Below the pieces are notes generated by a model. It made no database searches. It had not been told where the DNA came from and saw only the letters and a program-made list of their open reading frames with translations. Shown piece by piece: positions 9,700 to 17,793 of a DNA stretch of 64,000 nt (the stretch's first letter is position 1; each line of letters begins with the position of its first letter). Source of the DNA: Nocardiopsis trehalosi NBRC 14201 (GTDB lineage Bacteria > Actinomycetota > Actinomycetes > Streptosporangiales > Streptosporangiaceae); NCBI RefSeq assembly GCF_001552555.1, contig NZ_BCRK01000004.1, positions 16,564 through 80,563 on the forward strand, read 5' to 3'. The position numbers and the translations under genes are program-made.

Positions 9700-9754
9700 A
9701 ATCACAGCGATCGATCACCGAAGGTGATTCCCCGTCGCACAGAGTGATATCACT
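9700..9754 (-). promoter_or_regulatory. Paired palindromic operators upstream of the sulfotransferase gene
   Basis: Two inverted repeats share GTGAT/ATCAC halves. The first is ATCACC-GAA-GGTGAT at 9714-9728; the second is the perfect 12-mer AGTGATATCACT at 9743-9754. A third half, AATCAC, lies at 9700-9705. They stand 15 to 70 bases upstream of the start codon, as expected for repressor sites. No regulator gene is adjacent except the FadR-type gene at 10116. The rest of the gap to 10115 holds no gene I can support. Confidence 0.55.
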
Positions 9755-10031
9755 GGTGGGGGTTTCGGACCGGCCGGCTGGACGCGTCCCCCGGCCACAC
9801 CGCCCCGCCGACGGGCGTCCCGGCCGAACCGGCCCGCCCTCGACCCGCCCCACCCGCGACCGCAACTGGGGGAGCCGCCGGAACCACGGGCCCCGGCGCG
9901 GGCGCGCGGCCGGGGGTGGGGGGTCCGGAACCGCAGCGCCCGGCCTGAGGACGCACCGGGGCGCGCCCCAGGCCGCCGGCGCGGTGGCGCCGGCTAGGGG
10001 TGGGGGTGGGTTCGGAGTCGGAATGCCAGGC

Positions 10032-10046
10032 GGGGCGCTGCGCCCC
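10032..10046 (-). terminator. Short GC hairpin after the GntR-type gene
   Basis: A 6-bp stem (10032-10037 with 10041-10046) and 3-base loop lies about 70 bases beyond the stop of the regulator gene read on the minus strand. Weak evidence. Confidence 0.3.
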
Positions 10047-10115
10047 GGGGCGTCCGGCGGGGTGTCACGGCCGGACCGGGGCGCAGCGGAGGGCCGGCCA
10101 GGGCCAGGGGCGGGG

Positions 10116-10814
10116 TCAGGCGCCGGGGACGGCGGGCACGTCGGAGACCAGGGCCAGGTGGGCGCGCATCGCCTCGGCCGCGCGCTGCGGATCGCCGTCG
10201 CGGATGGCCGCCGCGATGCGCTCGTGCCCGGCCAGCGACGCCGGCGGCCGTTCGGGCTGCGACAGCGACTCGACGCGGGTCTCCATGATCATGGACGAGA
10301 TCTCGGCCATCATGCGCTCCAGCAGGCGCGACCGCGCCGCGTGGGTGATCGCCGCGTGGAACCGCTCGTCGCCGGACACGCCGCGCTCGCCCCGGGCGAC
10401 CTCGTCGCGCATCAGCGCGAGGGCGGTGTCGATCGCCGCGAGATCGGTGTCGGTGCGGCGCTCGGCGGCCAGTTCGGCGAGCTTGACCTCCAGCGCCTGG
10501 CGGGCCTCGATGATCTCGGCCCGGCGGTTGTCGCGGTCGCGCAGCAGCGCCAGCACCCGGTCCTCAGTGACGGTGCGGCGCACGATCGCGCCGTCACCGT
10601 GTCGCACCTCGATGATGCCCTGGACCTCCAGCGCCACCAGCGCCTGGCTCACCGACACCCGGCTCACCTGGAGCGAGGCGGCGAGTTCGCGTTCGGGGGG
10701 CAGGCGGTCGCCGGGCTTGAGGCCGGCGTCGCGCATGTACTCGCACAGGCGTTCCACCAACTGCTCGTACAGGCGCGGCCGGACGAGGGGGCGCGGTCGG
10801 GGCTGGGTTGGCAC
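10116..10814 (-). CDS. GntR-family transcriptional regulator, FadR subfamily
   Basis: A 232-residue regulator. The N-terminal winged helix-turn-helix shows the GntR signature (AGLKPGDRLPPERELAASL, then VSRVSVSQALVALEVQGII). The C-terminal domain is the all-helical FadR/FCD ligand-binding type with the metal-site pattern of Asp and His residues (ERFHAAITHAA, HERIAAAI). Such proteins sense acids such as malonate, lactate or gluconate and bind TGG-N5-CCA-like sites. The GTG at 10814 has an AAGGAG site 9 bases upstream. A TGG-N5-CCA-like half-site also occurs just upstream of this gene and, in full form, at the MatC and carboxyltransferase genes 7-9 kb away. This suggests, but does not prove, that it controls them. 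Confidence 0.88.
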   Translation of the reverse strand: MPTQPRPRPLVRPRLYEQLVERLCEYMRDAGLKPGDRLPPERELAASLQVSRVSVSQALVALEVQGIIEVRHGDGAIVRRTVTEDRVLALLRDRDNRRAEIIEARQALEVKLAELAAERRTDTDLAAIDTALALMRDEVARGERGVSGDERFHAAITHAARSRLLERMMAEISSMIMETRVESLSQPERPPASLAGHERIAAAIRDGDPQRAAEAMRAHLALVSDVPAVPGA

Positions 10815-10851
10815 GCGGCTGGACTCCTTCGCGGGTGCGAGGTCGTGCCCA

Positions 10852-10866
10852 CAGACTAGCCCTACG
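10852..10866 (-). promoter_or_regulatory. Candidate autoregulatory FadR-type site
   Basis: Read on the minus strand, the bases contain GGCTAGTC, identical to the core of the operators at 17710-17724 and 19212-19227, about 40 bases upstream of the regulator start. The outer CCA half is not conserved, so this is weaker than the other two sites. Confidence 0.35.
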
Positions 10867-11096
10867 CCGGGCCGCCCTCCCGCCGTCGGTGGCCCCGCCC
10901 ACCGCCGTTGTCACGGCCCCGCAGGTAGCGGCGCCCCGTCCACAGGGGCGCGGTTCCGGTGGCGCGATCGTCGTGGGAACGGGTTGACTTGAAGTAGGGG
11001 TCCCCCCGGAGCCGTTGCCCGCCCACCGCCGCCGCAGGGGGCGGTTCCGCATGCCCGCCGACCGTCCCGAGTCGGGTCGCCGTGTGGCGGGGGCGG

Positions 11097-11666
11097 TCAG
11101 GGGGTGGGGAGGTCCGCGCGGTCGAGGGCGTACTCGACCTCGCCGTGCTCGGCGCCGGGGATGGGATCGGTCCACGACTCGTGGTAGGAGCGGGCGAAGC
11201 GCAGGCCCGCCTTCTCCATCACCCGCCGCGATGCGCTGTTCACCGCCATCGTGCGCGCGATGACCCGGTGGACCCGGGGATCGGCGAAGGCGGTGGCGAC
11301 CAGCGCCAGCGAGCCCTCGGTCGCGTATCCGCGACCCCAGACCGCGCGCCGCAGGCGGTAGCCAAGTTCGAGCACCTCCAGGGCGCCGTCGGGCGCCTCG
11401 CTCGGCGGGCGCAGGTGGAACCAGCCCGCGAACGCCCCCGACGCCCGCTCCTCGGCGGCCCAGATGCCGTACCCGTCGTACCGGTCGTAGGAGGCGATCA
11501 TCCGGGGCAGCACGGTGGCGGCCACCTGTTCGCGGGGCGTGGGCCGGCCGCCGGTGAGGAAGCGCATCACCTCGGGGTCGGAGTCGAGCCCGGTCACCAG
11601 GTCGGCGTCGCCCGCCTCGAACCGGCGCAGCACCAGCCGCCCGGTCTCCACGAAGACCTCCGCCAT
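11097..11666 (-). CDS. GNAT acetyltransferase, RimJ/RimL-like
   Basis: A 189-residue GCN5-related acetyltransferase of the ribosomal-protein or antibiotic acetyltransferase type. The family N-terminus VETGRLVLRRFEAGDAD, the central LGYRLRRAVWGRGYATEG acetyl-CoA-binding loop (R/Q-x-x-G-x-G/A type), and the C-terminal NSASRRVMEKAGLRF are all present. Such proteins acetylate N-termini, amino acids or small amines; the substrate is unknown here. The start is placed at ATG 11666, three bases after a GGAGGGG; a GTG four codons upstream is the alternative. It is monocistronic and divergent from the GyrI-like gene. Confidence 0.82.
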   Translation of the reverse strand: MAEVFVETGRLVLRRFEAGDADLVTGLDSDPEVMRFLTGGRPTPREQVAATVLPRMIASYDRYDGYGIWAAEERASGAFAGWFHLRPPSEAPDGALEVLELGYRLRRAVWGRGYATEGSLALVATAFADPRVHRVIARTMAVNSASRRVMEKAGLRFARSYHESWTDPIPGAEHGEVEYALDRADLPTP

Positions 11667-11856
11667 CGGCCCCTCCACCCCGTTCGAACGGTCACCGCGC
11701 CCATCCTGCCCCCGGTGGTAGCCCCTGTCCACGCGATTCCGGCCGCCGACGGCTTGGGGGCGGCGCGCGGGCGGCCTCCCGCGAAACGTCGGTACCGCCC
11801 GGCACCATGGTGCCGGGCGGGCACCCTGCCCGCCGCCGCGACCCGAACGAGGAGCC

Positions 11857-12357
11857 ATGACCGAGACGCCGCGCATCGAGGACCGCCCGGCCCGCCCCTA
11901 CGCGTCGACCCGGCGCACGGTGACCCTCGACGGGTTCGCCGAGATCGCCGACCGCATCCCCGAGATGATCGGCATCCTGGCCGAACGCGGGATCGCCCCC
12001 GCCGCCGGGCCGTTCTTCCGGTACCGGACCTTCGCCACCGACCGCCCGATCGAGGTCGAGGCGGGCGTCCCGGTGGCCGTCGCCTTCCCCGGCGACGACC
12101 GGCTGGAGTGCGCCGAGCTGCCCGCCGGGCGGTACGCCATCGTCCACCACCACGGCCACCCGGACCAGCTGCTCGGCGTCTTCGACGACCTCCTCGCGTG
12201 GGGGGCCGAGCAGGGGATCATCTGGGACGCCGTCGAGACACCCGAGGGCACGCGGTGGGGCTGCCGGACCGAGGCCATGCTCACCGACCCGAGGGTCGAA
12301 CCCGACCTGAACAAGTGGGAGTCCGAGATCTCCCTGCGCCTCGCCGACTCCGACTGA
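11857..12357 (+). CDS. GyrI-like small-molecule-binding protein
   Basis: A 166-residue stand-alone effector-binding domain of the GyrI/AraC-effector (SOUL-like) superfamily, which binds hydrophobic or cationic ligands or modulates gyrase. The N-terminal half carries the EIADRIPEMIGILAERGI helix, and the second half the family strand and helix pattern (LPAGRYAIVHHHGHPDQL) and a WGCRTEAML strand. There is no DNA-binding domain, so it acts alone or as a ligand scavenger. The ATG at 11857 follows GAGGAG. The third-position bias matches the neighbours. A small hairpin closes the gene at 12409-12424. Confidence 0.7.
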   Translation: MTETPRIEDRPARPYASTRRTVTLDGFAEIADRIPEMIGILAERGIAPAAGPFFRYRTFATDRPIEVEAGVPVAVAFPGDDRLECAELPAGRYAIVHHHGHPDQLLGVFDDLLAWGAEQGIIWDAVETPEGTRWGCRTEAMLTDPRVEPDLNKWESEISLRLADSD

Positions 12358-12408
12358 TCCCGCCGCTTAGGGCCGACGACCGGACCAATCGGTTGAACAG
12401 CCCAGGGG

Positions 12409-12424
12409 CGAAAGGGGCCTTTCG
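12409..12424 (+). terminator. Hairpin after the GyrI-like gene
   Basis: A 7-bp inverted repeat CGAAAGG / CCTTTCG (12409-12415 with 12418-12424) followed by a G/T-mixed tail. Confidence 0.4.
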
Positions 12425-12496
12425 GACTGGCTTCGCGTTCACCATCCGACAGTGAAAGCATGTCCGCAGTACACGAGGGTCCGAAGTCGAGGCTGC

Positions 12497-12643
12497 GCGC
12501 TCCCCGCGCATGTGGGGATGGCCCTGAGCGGCTTCTTAAAGGAGAATCTTCCGAAAGGTGTTCCCCGCAGCTGCGGGGGTGTTCGTTGAGCGCAGTACGG
12601 ATTCTCGTGTGGGAAGCCGTCCCCGCAATGCGGGGACGGCTTC
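12497..12643 (+). CRISPR. Degenerate type I-E CRISPR remnant, two to three repeats, no cas genes
   Basis: Three hairpin-like units with the CCCCGC...GCGGGG core of actinobacterial type I-E repeats occur in line: 12497-12525, 12558-12586 and 12616-12643. The first and second are 61 bases apart, giving a 29-base repeat and exactly a 32-base spacer, the standard type I-E geometry. The third is 58 bases on and its core has lost one base, so it may be a terminal degenerate repeat or an unrelated hairpin (11-bp perfect stem, 12616-12640). No cas gene is present in the window. The repeats are too divergent for an active array. Confidence 0.5.
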
Positions 12644-13002
12644 GACTTCACAGGTGACCGAGCATTTCGATCCAGCCCCTGAGTTCCTTCATCGTGTACG
12701 CGGTCGAGAAGGTGGTCGCGGCGATCAGCAGTCCCAACCGCAATAGTTGTCTTCGGTGGTTCGTTCAAGGCCAAAGCTACGAAAGATGTAGAAATCGGGG
12801 ATCGGCGTAATGCCTTTCATCAAGGCGCGAATCGCAGATCCATGCCGTCCGTTTGCCCCAACGACGGCCCGGGACGGTCGGGTCGGGCGGCCCACCGGGG
12901 CCTCCCGACCCGGGGTGCGGATTGGGCGGGGCGTGTGGGGTTAGCGGAAGGGCTGCGGGGCGGGTCGCCGTCCCGCGGCATCCGGATCGAGGGGGACACG
13001 AC
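12644..13002. other. Gap without a supported gene, lower GC
   Basis: About 360 bases with clearly lower GC than the surroundings. Short open stretches are present on both strands but none has a ribosome site and a family-like sequence. One + strand stretch reading LSSFIVYAVEKVVAAI near 12680-12730 looks protein-like and may be a remnant. Probably decayed or transferred DNA linked to the CRISPR remnant. Confidence 0.4.
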
Positions 13003-13374
13003 ATGAGCCCGGTCGTCCTGGCCCGCGCGCAGGGCCTGTTCAATCTGCTGGGAGGCGCCTGGCCGCTGCTGCACCTGCGCAGCTTCGAGGCGCTGTTCGG
13101 CCCGAAGCACGACAGATGGCTGCAGCAGACGGTCGGGCTGCTCCTCGTCCTCAACGGGTGGGCGCAGCTCCGCGCCCCCGCCACACCCGCCGGGATGGAC
13201 GTGGCGCGCCGCGTCGGCCGGGGCACCGCCCTGTCCCTCCTGGCGATCGACCTCGTGCACGTCCCGGCCGGGCGCATCGCCCCGACCTACCTGCTCGACG
13301 CCGCCGCCGAGGCCTGCTGGCTCGCCGCGTGGCGGACCACCCGGAGCGACGATGACCGCCCCGCGCGCCCGTAG
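13003..13374 (+). CDS. Small integral membrane protein, unknown function
   Basis: A 123-residue protein with about four hydrophobic segments (near residues 8-22, 40-58, 70-90 and 95-110) and a charged C-terminus. I do not recognise a functional motif; the layout resembles DoxX-like or other small four-helix membrane proteins. The ATG at 13003 has a GAGGGGGA site, and the longer frame from 12853 runs through the low-GC gap and is rejected. It lies 87 bases upstream of recQ in the same direction, possibly co-transcribed, with no functional link evident. Confidence 0.65.
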   Translation: MSPVVLARAQGLFNLLGGAWPLLHLRSFEALFGPKHDRWLQQTVGLLLVLNGWAQLRAPATPAGMDVARRVGRGTALSLLAIDLVHVPAGRIAPTYLLDAAAEACWLAAWRTTRSDDDRPARP

Positions 13375-13460
13375 CGCCGGGCCCGCCCCGCGCGCTGGTG
13401 GCGCGGGGCCCGCCCCGGACCACCGCCGACGGCCCGCCCGCCCCGCTGGGGGAGGCCGTC

Positions 13461-15116
13461 GTGCCGGCTGACCGCGCACCCGCCGAGGGCGTCCGCGACC
13501 GGTTGCGCCGCCGCGCCGCCGACGCCCTCGGCATCACCGACCTCCTCCCCGAGCAGCTCACCGCGATGGAGGCGCTGCTGGCCGGCCGCGACACCCTCGT
13601 CGTCATGCCCACCGGGTCCGGGAAGTCCGCGATCTACCAGGTCCCCGCGCTGGAACTGGAGGGGCCGACGCTGGTGGTCTCCCCGCTCATCGCCCTCCAG
13701 CGCGACCAGGTCCGCAGCCTGCGCGAGAGCGACGCCCCCGACGCCGTCGCCGTCAACTCCGCGCAGAGCGGCGGCGCCGACGAGCGGGCGTGGGAGGCCG
13801 TCACCGAGGGCGACGCCGAGTACCTCTTCCTGGCCCCGGAGCAGCTCTCCCGTCCCGATGTCCTCGACCGCGCCCGCGACGCCGCCCCCGGCCTCGTCGT
13901 CGTGGACGAGGCGCACTGCGTCTCCTCGTGGGGCCACGACTTCCGCCCCGACTACCTGCGCATCGGCGCGGCCGTCGACCGCCTGGGCCGCCCGCCCGTC
14001 CTCGCGCTCACGGCGACGGCGGGCGGGCCCGTCCGCGACGACATCGTCGCCCACCTCGGCCTGCGCGACCCCGTCCGCGTCGTCACCGGGTTCGACCGCC
14101 CCAACCTGCACCTGGAGGTGCGGACCTTCACCACCGGCGACGGCAAGCGGGACGCCGTCCTGGAGTGGGCCGCCGCCGCCCGGCCGCCCGGCCTGGTCTA
14201 CGCCGCCACCCGCGCCGACGCCGAACGCTACGCCGCCGGCCTCGCCGAACGGGGCGTGCGCGCCGCCGCCTACCACGCGGGGCTGCCCGCCGCGGAGCGG
14301 CGCCGCGTCCACGAGGACTTCCTCGGCGGCCGCACCGACGTGGTCGCCGCCACCTCCGCGTTCGGCATGGGCATCGACAAGCCCGACGTGCGCTTCGTCG
14401 CGCACGCCTCGGTCCCCGACTCCCTCGACTCCTACTACCAGCAGATCGGGCGCGGCGGACGCGACGGCGAGCGCGCCGACGCGGTCCTGTTCCACCGCAC
14501 CGAGGACCTGGGCCTGCAGCGCTTCCTCACCTCCGGCGGCACCGGGGGCGACGACGCCCGCGCCGCCGCCACCGCCCTGCGCGGCCGGGACCGCCCCGCG
14601 ACGGCCGACGAGGTCGCCGAGGAGGCCGGCCTGTCGCACCGCGCCGCTGTGGCGGCGCTGGACCTGCTGGAGCGGGCGGGCGCGGTCGCCACCGGCGAGG
14701 ACGGCGGCCTCGTCTACACCGACGCCGACCTCGACCCGGGGGAGGCGGGCGAGCGGGCGGCCGAGGCCGCCGAGCGGCGCCGCGAGTTCGACCGGACCCG
14801 GCTGGAGGTGCTGCGCGACTACGCCGAGACACGGGCCTGCCGCCGCCGGTTCCTCCTCGGCTACTTCGGTGAGGCGCGGGAGGAGCCGTGCGGGTTCTGC
14901 GACACCTGCGAGGCCGGCACCGCAGCCGAGCAGGCCCCGGAGGAGGACGAGGACGGCGACCTGCCGGTCCACGCCCGCGTCCGGCACGCCGAGTGGGGCG
15001 AGGGCACGGTCGTGCACCGCGAGGCCGACCGGCTCACCGTCCTCTTCGACGACGCCGGATACCGCACCCTGGCCCTGGGCGCCGTCCGCGACAACGACCT
15101 GCTGACCGTGGTCTGA
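13461..15116 (+). CDS. recQ: RecQ-family ATP-dependent DNA helicase
   Basis: A 551-residue superfamily 2 DNA helicase for recombination and repair of stalled forks. Walker A MPTGSGKS is near residue 52, DEAH box VVDEAHC with SSWGHDFRPDY near residue 150, and motif VI QQIGRGGRDG near 325. A RecQ zinc site is seen as CRRRFLLGYFGE followed by CGFCDTC. After it comes a short C-terminal domain (VHARVRHAEWGEGTVV...) of the kind common in actinobacterial RecQ; a canonical HRDC domain is not visible. The GTG at 13461 follows GGGGGAGG and is preferred over the upstream frame. A hairpin separates it from a convergent gene. Confidence 0.92.
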   Translation: MPADRAPAEGVRDRLRRRAADALGITDLLPEQLTAMEALLAGRDTLVVMPTGSGKSAIYQVPALELEGPTLVVSPLIALQRDQVRSLRESDAPDAVAVNSAQSGGADERAWEAVTEGDAEYLFLAPEQLSRPDVLDRARDAAPGLVVVDEAHCVSSWGHDFRPDYLRIGAAVDRLGRPPVLALTATAGGPVRDDIVAHLGLRDPVRVVTGFDRPNLHLEVRTFTTGDGKRDAVLEWAAAARPPGLVYAATRADAERYAAGLAERGVRAAAYHAGLPAAERRRVHEDFLGGRTDVVAATSAFGMGIDKPDVRFVAHASVPDSLDSYYQQIGRGGRDGERADAVLFHRTEDLGLQRFLTSGGTGGDDARAAATALRGRDRPATADEVAEEAGLSHRAAVAALDLLERAGAVATGEDGGLVYTDADLDPGEAGERAAEAAERRREFDRTRLEVLRDYAETRACRRRFLLGYFGEAREEPCGFCDTCEAGTAAEQAPEEDEDGDLPVHARVRHAEWGEGTVVHREADRLTVLFDDAGYRTLALGAVRDNDLLTVV

Positions 15117-15137
15117 CCGCGCGCGGCGGCGCCGCGC

Positions 15138-15160
15138 GGACGCCGGCCCGGCCGGCGTCC
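15138..15160. terminator. Hairpin between convergent recQ and DUF1579-like gene
   Basis: A 10-bp perfect stem (15138-15147 with 15151-15160) in the 58-base gap between converging genes; probably works in both directions. Confidence 0.5.
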
Positions 15161-15174
15161 GCACCGGGCGGCGC

Positions 15175-15642
15175 TCAGGCGCGGGTCATCACCGACGCGT
15201 ACCCGCCGCCGCCGGGGTAGGTCCACGCGCCGGTGCAGACGTCGCCCGCCGCGTCGAACTCACCGCGGAAGAACGCGGGAGAGCCCGGCTCGCCGGCCCA
15301 GATGGTGAGGGTGTCGCCCGTGACGTCGTAGACGTAGTCGAAGGTGTTGCCCAGTTCGTCGTAGAAGCGCGAACGGATGTCCTCGCTCGGCGCCTCCGCG
15401 CCGAACGGGCGCTCGCGGCCGATCACCTCCAGGCCGCGCACGCGCGTCCCGCCCTGCTCCAGGTCGACGTCCTGGAGCAGGAAGAACCCGCCGGGCATCC
15501 AGTGGTAGACGACCGTGCCCTCGGCGCCGCCGCTGACCCGCCAGGTGCCGACGAGCCGGTCCAGCGCGGCGAGCCGCTCATCGGGTCCGGACGTCCCCGC
15601 CTCCGCGCCGTACCCCGTGCCGTTCGCGGTCTCCTGCTGCAT
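15175..15642 (-). CDS. DUF1579-like lipocalin-fold protein
   Basis: A 155-residue soluble protein that looks like the DUF1579/lipocalin-like group. The N-terminal ALDRLVGTWRVSGGAEG is the typical opening strand, followed by alternating strands (TVVYHWMPGGFFLLQDVDLE, NTFDYVYDVTGDTLTIWAG). These proteins are often found with ECF sigma factors or as small-ligand binders, but their function is unknown. The ATG at 15642 follows GGAGAAAGGGGAG. It lies downstream of the ECF sigma factor gene in the same direction (123-base gap), so the sigma factor may control it. Confidence 0.72.
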   Translation of the reverse strand: MQQETANGTGYGAEAGTSGPDERLAALDRLVGTWRVSGGAEGTVVYHWMPGGFFLLQDVDLEQGGTRVRGLEVIGRERPFGAEAPSEDIRSRFYDELGNTFDYVYDVTGDTLTIWAGEPGSPAFFRGEFDAAGDVCTGAWTYPGGGGYASVMTRA

Positions 15643-15765
15643 GGTGCTCCCCTTTCTCCGCACCGCACGCGTGTGCGCGGTGCCCCGCGCGGCGCCGGAC
15701 GCGCCGCCCACCCGTATGACCGGGCGGGCGGCGCGGAGGAATCGGCGACGGGGAAGTGACCCGTG

Positions 15766-16767
15766 TCACACGAGGAGGTCGGCGGGCGCGGCCTCCAGGG
15801 GCAGCCCGAACGCGGGCAGCACCTCCGGGCCGAACGTGGTGATCTCGGCGATCGCCCCGCCCTCGATCCGCAGCACGTCCACGTTGACCGCCGTGAACAG
15901 CTCCGCCCCCGCCCGCCGCGCGTAGGTGGCGCACGCGGGCTGCCGGTTGGCGGTGAGCGGGACGCAGTGCCACGCGCCCCACACGGGGTCCGCCAGCGCC
16001 GCGGACCACATGCCGAGGATCGCCGCCCGCCCGTCGAACACCAGGTGCGCGGGCGGCATGGCCTGGCGGGCGTCCGCGCGCAGCAGCGCGGTGAGCGCGG
16101 GCAGGTCGGCCCGGCGCGACGCCTCGACGTAGCGGTCGAGCAGCGCGCGCTCCTCGGCCGACGGCCGGACCGACCGCGCCCACTCCGACCGCCGTTCGGG
16201 CAGCCGATCGCGCAGCGTCGCCCGCGCCCGCTGCAGGGCGCTCTTCACCGACGCCACGCTCATGTCGAGCGCGGCGGCGGTGTCGGCGGCGGGCAGCCCG
16301 GCGGCGTCGCGCAGGATGAGCACCGCCCGCTGCCTGGCGGGGAGGTGCTGGATGGCCGCCAGGAACGCCAGCTCCACCGTCTCACGGGCGATGGTCACCC
16401 CTTCGGGGGAGTCGGCGTCCCCGGCGTCGAGCGCGCTGTCGGGGATGGGCTGCAGCCACGGGAGTTCGGCGGCCGCGTGGTCGGCCGGGCCGCCCCCGCT
16501 GTCAGCGGCGGCCACCACCTCGCGCCGGCGGGCGGGGGAGTCGAGCGCGTCCAGGCAGGCGTTCGTCGCGATGCGGTAGAGCCAGGCGCGGAAGGTCGAC
16601 CGGCCGGCGAAGTCGGCGCGCTTGCGCCAGGCGCGCAGGAGCGTCTCCTGCACGAGGTCCTCGGCGTCGGCGTAGGAGCCCATCATGCGGTAGCAGTGGA
16701 CCCGCAGCTCGCGCCGGTGGCGCTCGGCCAGGTGCGCGAACTCCGCCGCCCCGCCCGATCGGACCAC
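15766..16767 (-). CDS. ECF sigma-70 factor with C-terminal SnoaL-like domain
   Basis: A 333-residue extracytoplasmic-function sigma factor of the group that carries a C-terminal NTF2/SnoaL-like domain instead of an anti-sigma partner. Region 2 reads YADAEDLVQETLLRAWRK and FRAWLYRIATNACLD; region 4 has LPARQRAVLILRDAAGLPAADTAAALDMSVASVKSALQRAR. The remaining 130 residues (ERALLDRYVEASRRADLPALTALL onward) form the SnoaL-like part, thought to regulate activity in cis. The start is uncertain: GTG 16767 with a GAGG five bases upstream is chosen over GTG 16794 and longer forms. Targets are unknown; the adjacent DUF1579-like gene is a candidate. Confidence 0.83.
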   Translation of the reverse strand: MVRSGGAAEFAHLAERHRRELRVHCYRMMGSYADAEDLVQETLLRAWRKRADFAGRSTFRAWLYRIATNACLDALDSPARRREVVAAADSGGGPADHAAAELPWLQPIPDSALDAGDADSPEGVTIARETVELAFLAAIQHLPARQRAVLILRDAAGLPAADTAAALDMSVASVKSALQRARATLRDRLPERRSEWARSVRPSAEERALLDRYVEASRRADLPALTALLRADARQAMPPAHLVFDGRAAILGMWSAALADPVWGAWHCVPLTANRQPACATYARRAGAELFTAVNVDVLRIEGGAIAEITTFGPEVLPAFGLPLEAAPADLLV

Positions 16768-17685
16768 CGCGACCTCGTCCGCTCCGCCCTCCACCGCGCC
16801 ACCACCCGTCCGTCCGTCCCGTCGCCGACCGCCGAGCCTAGTACCCCGTTGCGACCCCCGACCGGACCGCCGCCGGGTGCCAAGCGGGGAAAGGCGCGGA
16901 CCCGCCACCACCGAGCGGACCCGCTGCGACCGCGCCGGACGCGGCGCCTCGTCCCGAAAGCGGCGCCCGGGTGGCCCGCTCCGGTGCCGCCGTCGCGACC
17001 TGCGGCGACGCGCTCGACGGGAGGTGCGCGGGGGTGCGGAGAGCGGTTACCGTGATCCGGTGGCGCGGGCGGCGGACGGGGGTGCGCTCCGCCGATCCGG
17101 ACCGCGGGCTCCCGGGGGTGTGCCGTCGTCCCCGGAGGTCCGCGCGTGTCCGGCTGCTCCGCACGCGCCGTTCCGGTGCGTGGCGGGCGTCCTCGGCTGG
17201 GCGGTCGGGTGGGCGGGTGCGGTGCGGGCTATGGCCTTCACGCGGCCGGCGGCCCGGGTCCCGGTGGGACCGGGCCGAGGGGCGTGGTGACGCGTGGCTG
17301 CGGCGCACCGCGCGTCGGCCGGACCTGCGGTGGCGGGTCCATGGGGGCCGTGCCCGTGGGGTGGCGCGGCCGGGCCGACGATCGTTCCGGTCGGTGGTGC
17401 CGACGGCGGGGGTGTGCGGAATCCAGCGCTGGGACTGGGGGCGGGGCGAATTGTGGTGTGCGGGTGGCGCACCGTTGAGGGTGGCGGGCGTCCGGGGGCG
17501 GGGCGGCTGCGCCGGACGGCCTCTGTGCCGCCCGTTCGAGCGGGACGCGGGGGCGGGTGGCCGCTCGGGCGGACCCGTGGGCCGGGTGGGTGGTTCGCGG
17601 TGGAGCGCGGGGTCAGGGCGCGGGGGCCGAGGGGGTGCGCGGGGCTGCTGCCTGGGCGGTCGCGGCTCCGTCGCAGGTACCCGGC
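16768..17685. other. Roughly 900-base G-rich gap without a supported gene
   Basis: The + strand is strongly G- and T-biased from about 17000 to 17680. ORFs on both strands give Pro/Arg or Gly/Arg low-complexity translations with no family resemblance. Since genes here favour C in third positions, the G-bias would fit a decayed minus-strand gene, but no recognisable fragment was found. Confidence 0.4.
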
Positions 17686-17724
17686 TTGACAAAACCCGGC
17701 CCTGGCATATTGGCTAGGCCACTG
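17686..17724 (+). promoter_or_regulatory. Promoter and FadR-type operator of the MatC-like gene
   Basis: A perfect -35 box TTGACA lies at 17686-17691. About 16 bases on comes a poor -10 candidate near 17708, which merges into the motif ATTGGCTAGGCCACT (17709-17723). The motif contains TGG-N5-CCA (17711-17721), the pattern bound by FadR-subfamily regulators, and recurs almost unchanged at 19212-19225 in front of the next gene. Confidence 0.6.
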
Positions 17725-17793
17725 TTCCGTATGAGCTGCTTCACAACGGATGTCCTTTCTATCCCCATTGATGACCGCTGGGACCTGCCTGCC

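Noticed and set aside
12439..12774. 111-residue minus-strand ORF across the CRISPR-like units
   Set aside because: It is open mainly because of the repeat sequence and has no recognisable domain or start signal.
16877..17717. Several overlapping ORFs in the gap before matC
   Set aside because: Arg/Gly/Pro low-complexity translations in all frames, no ribosome sites and no motifs.
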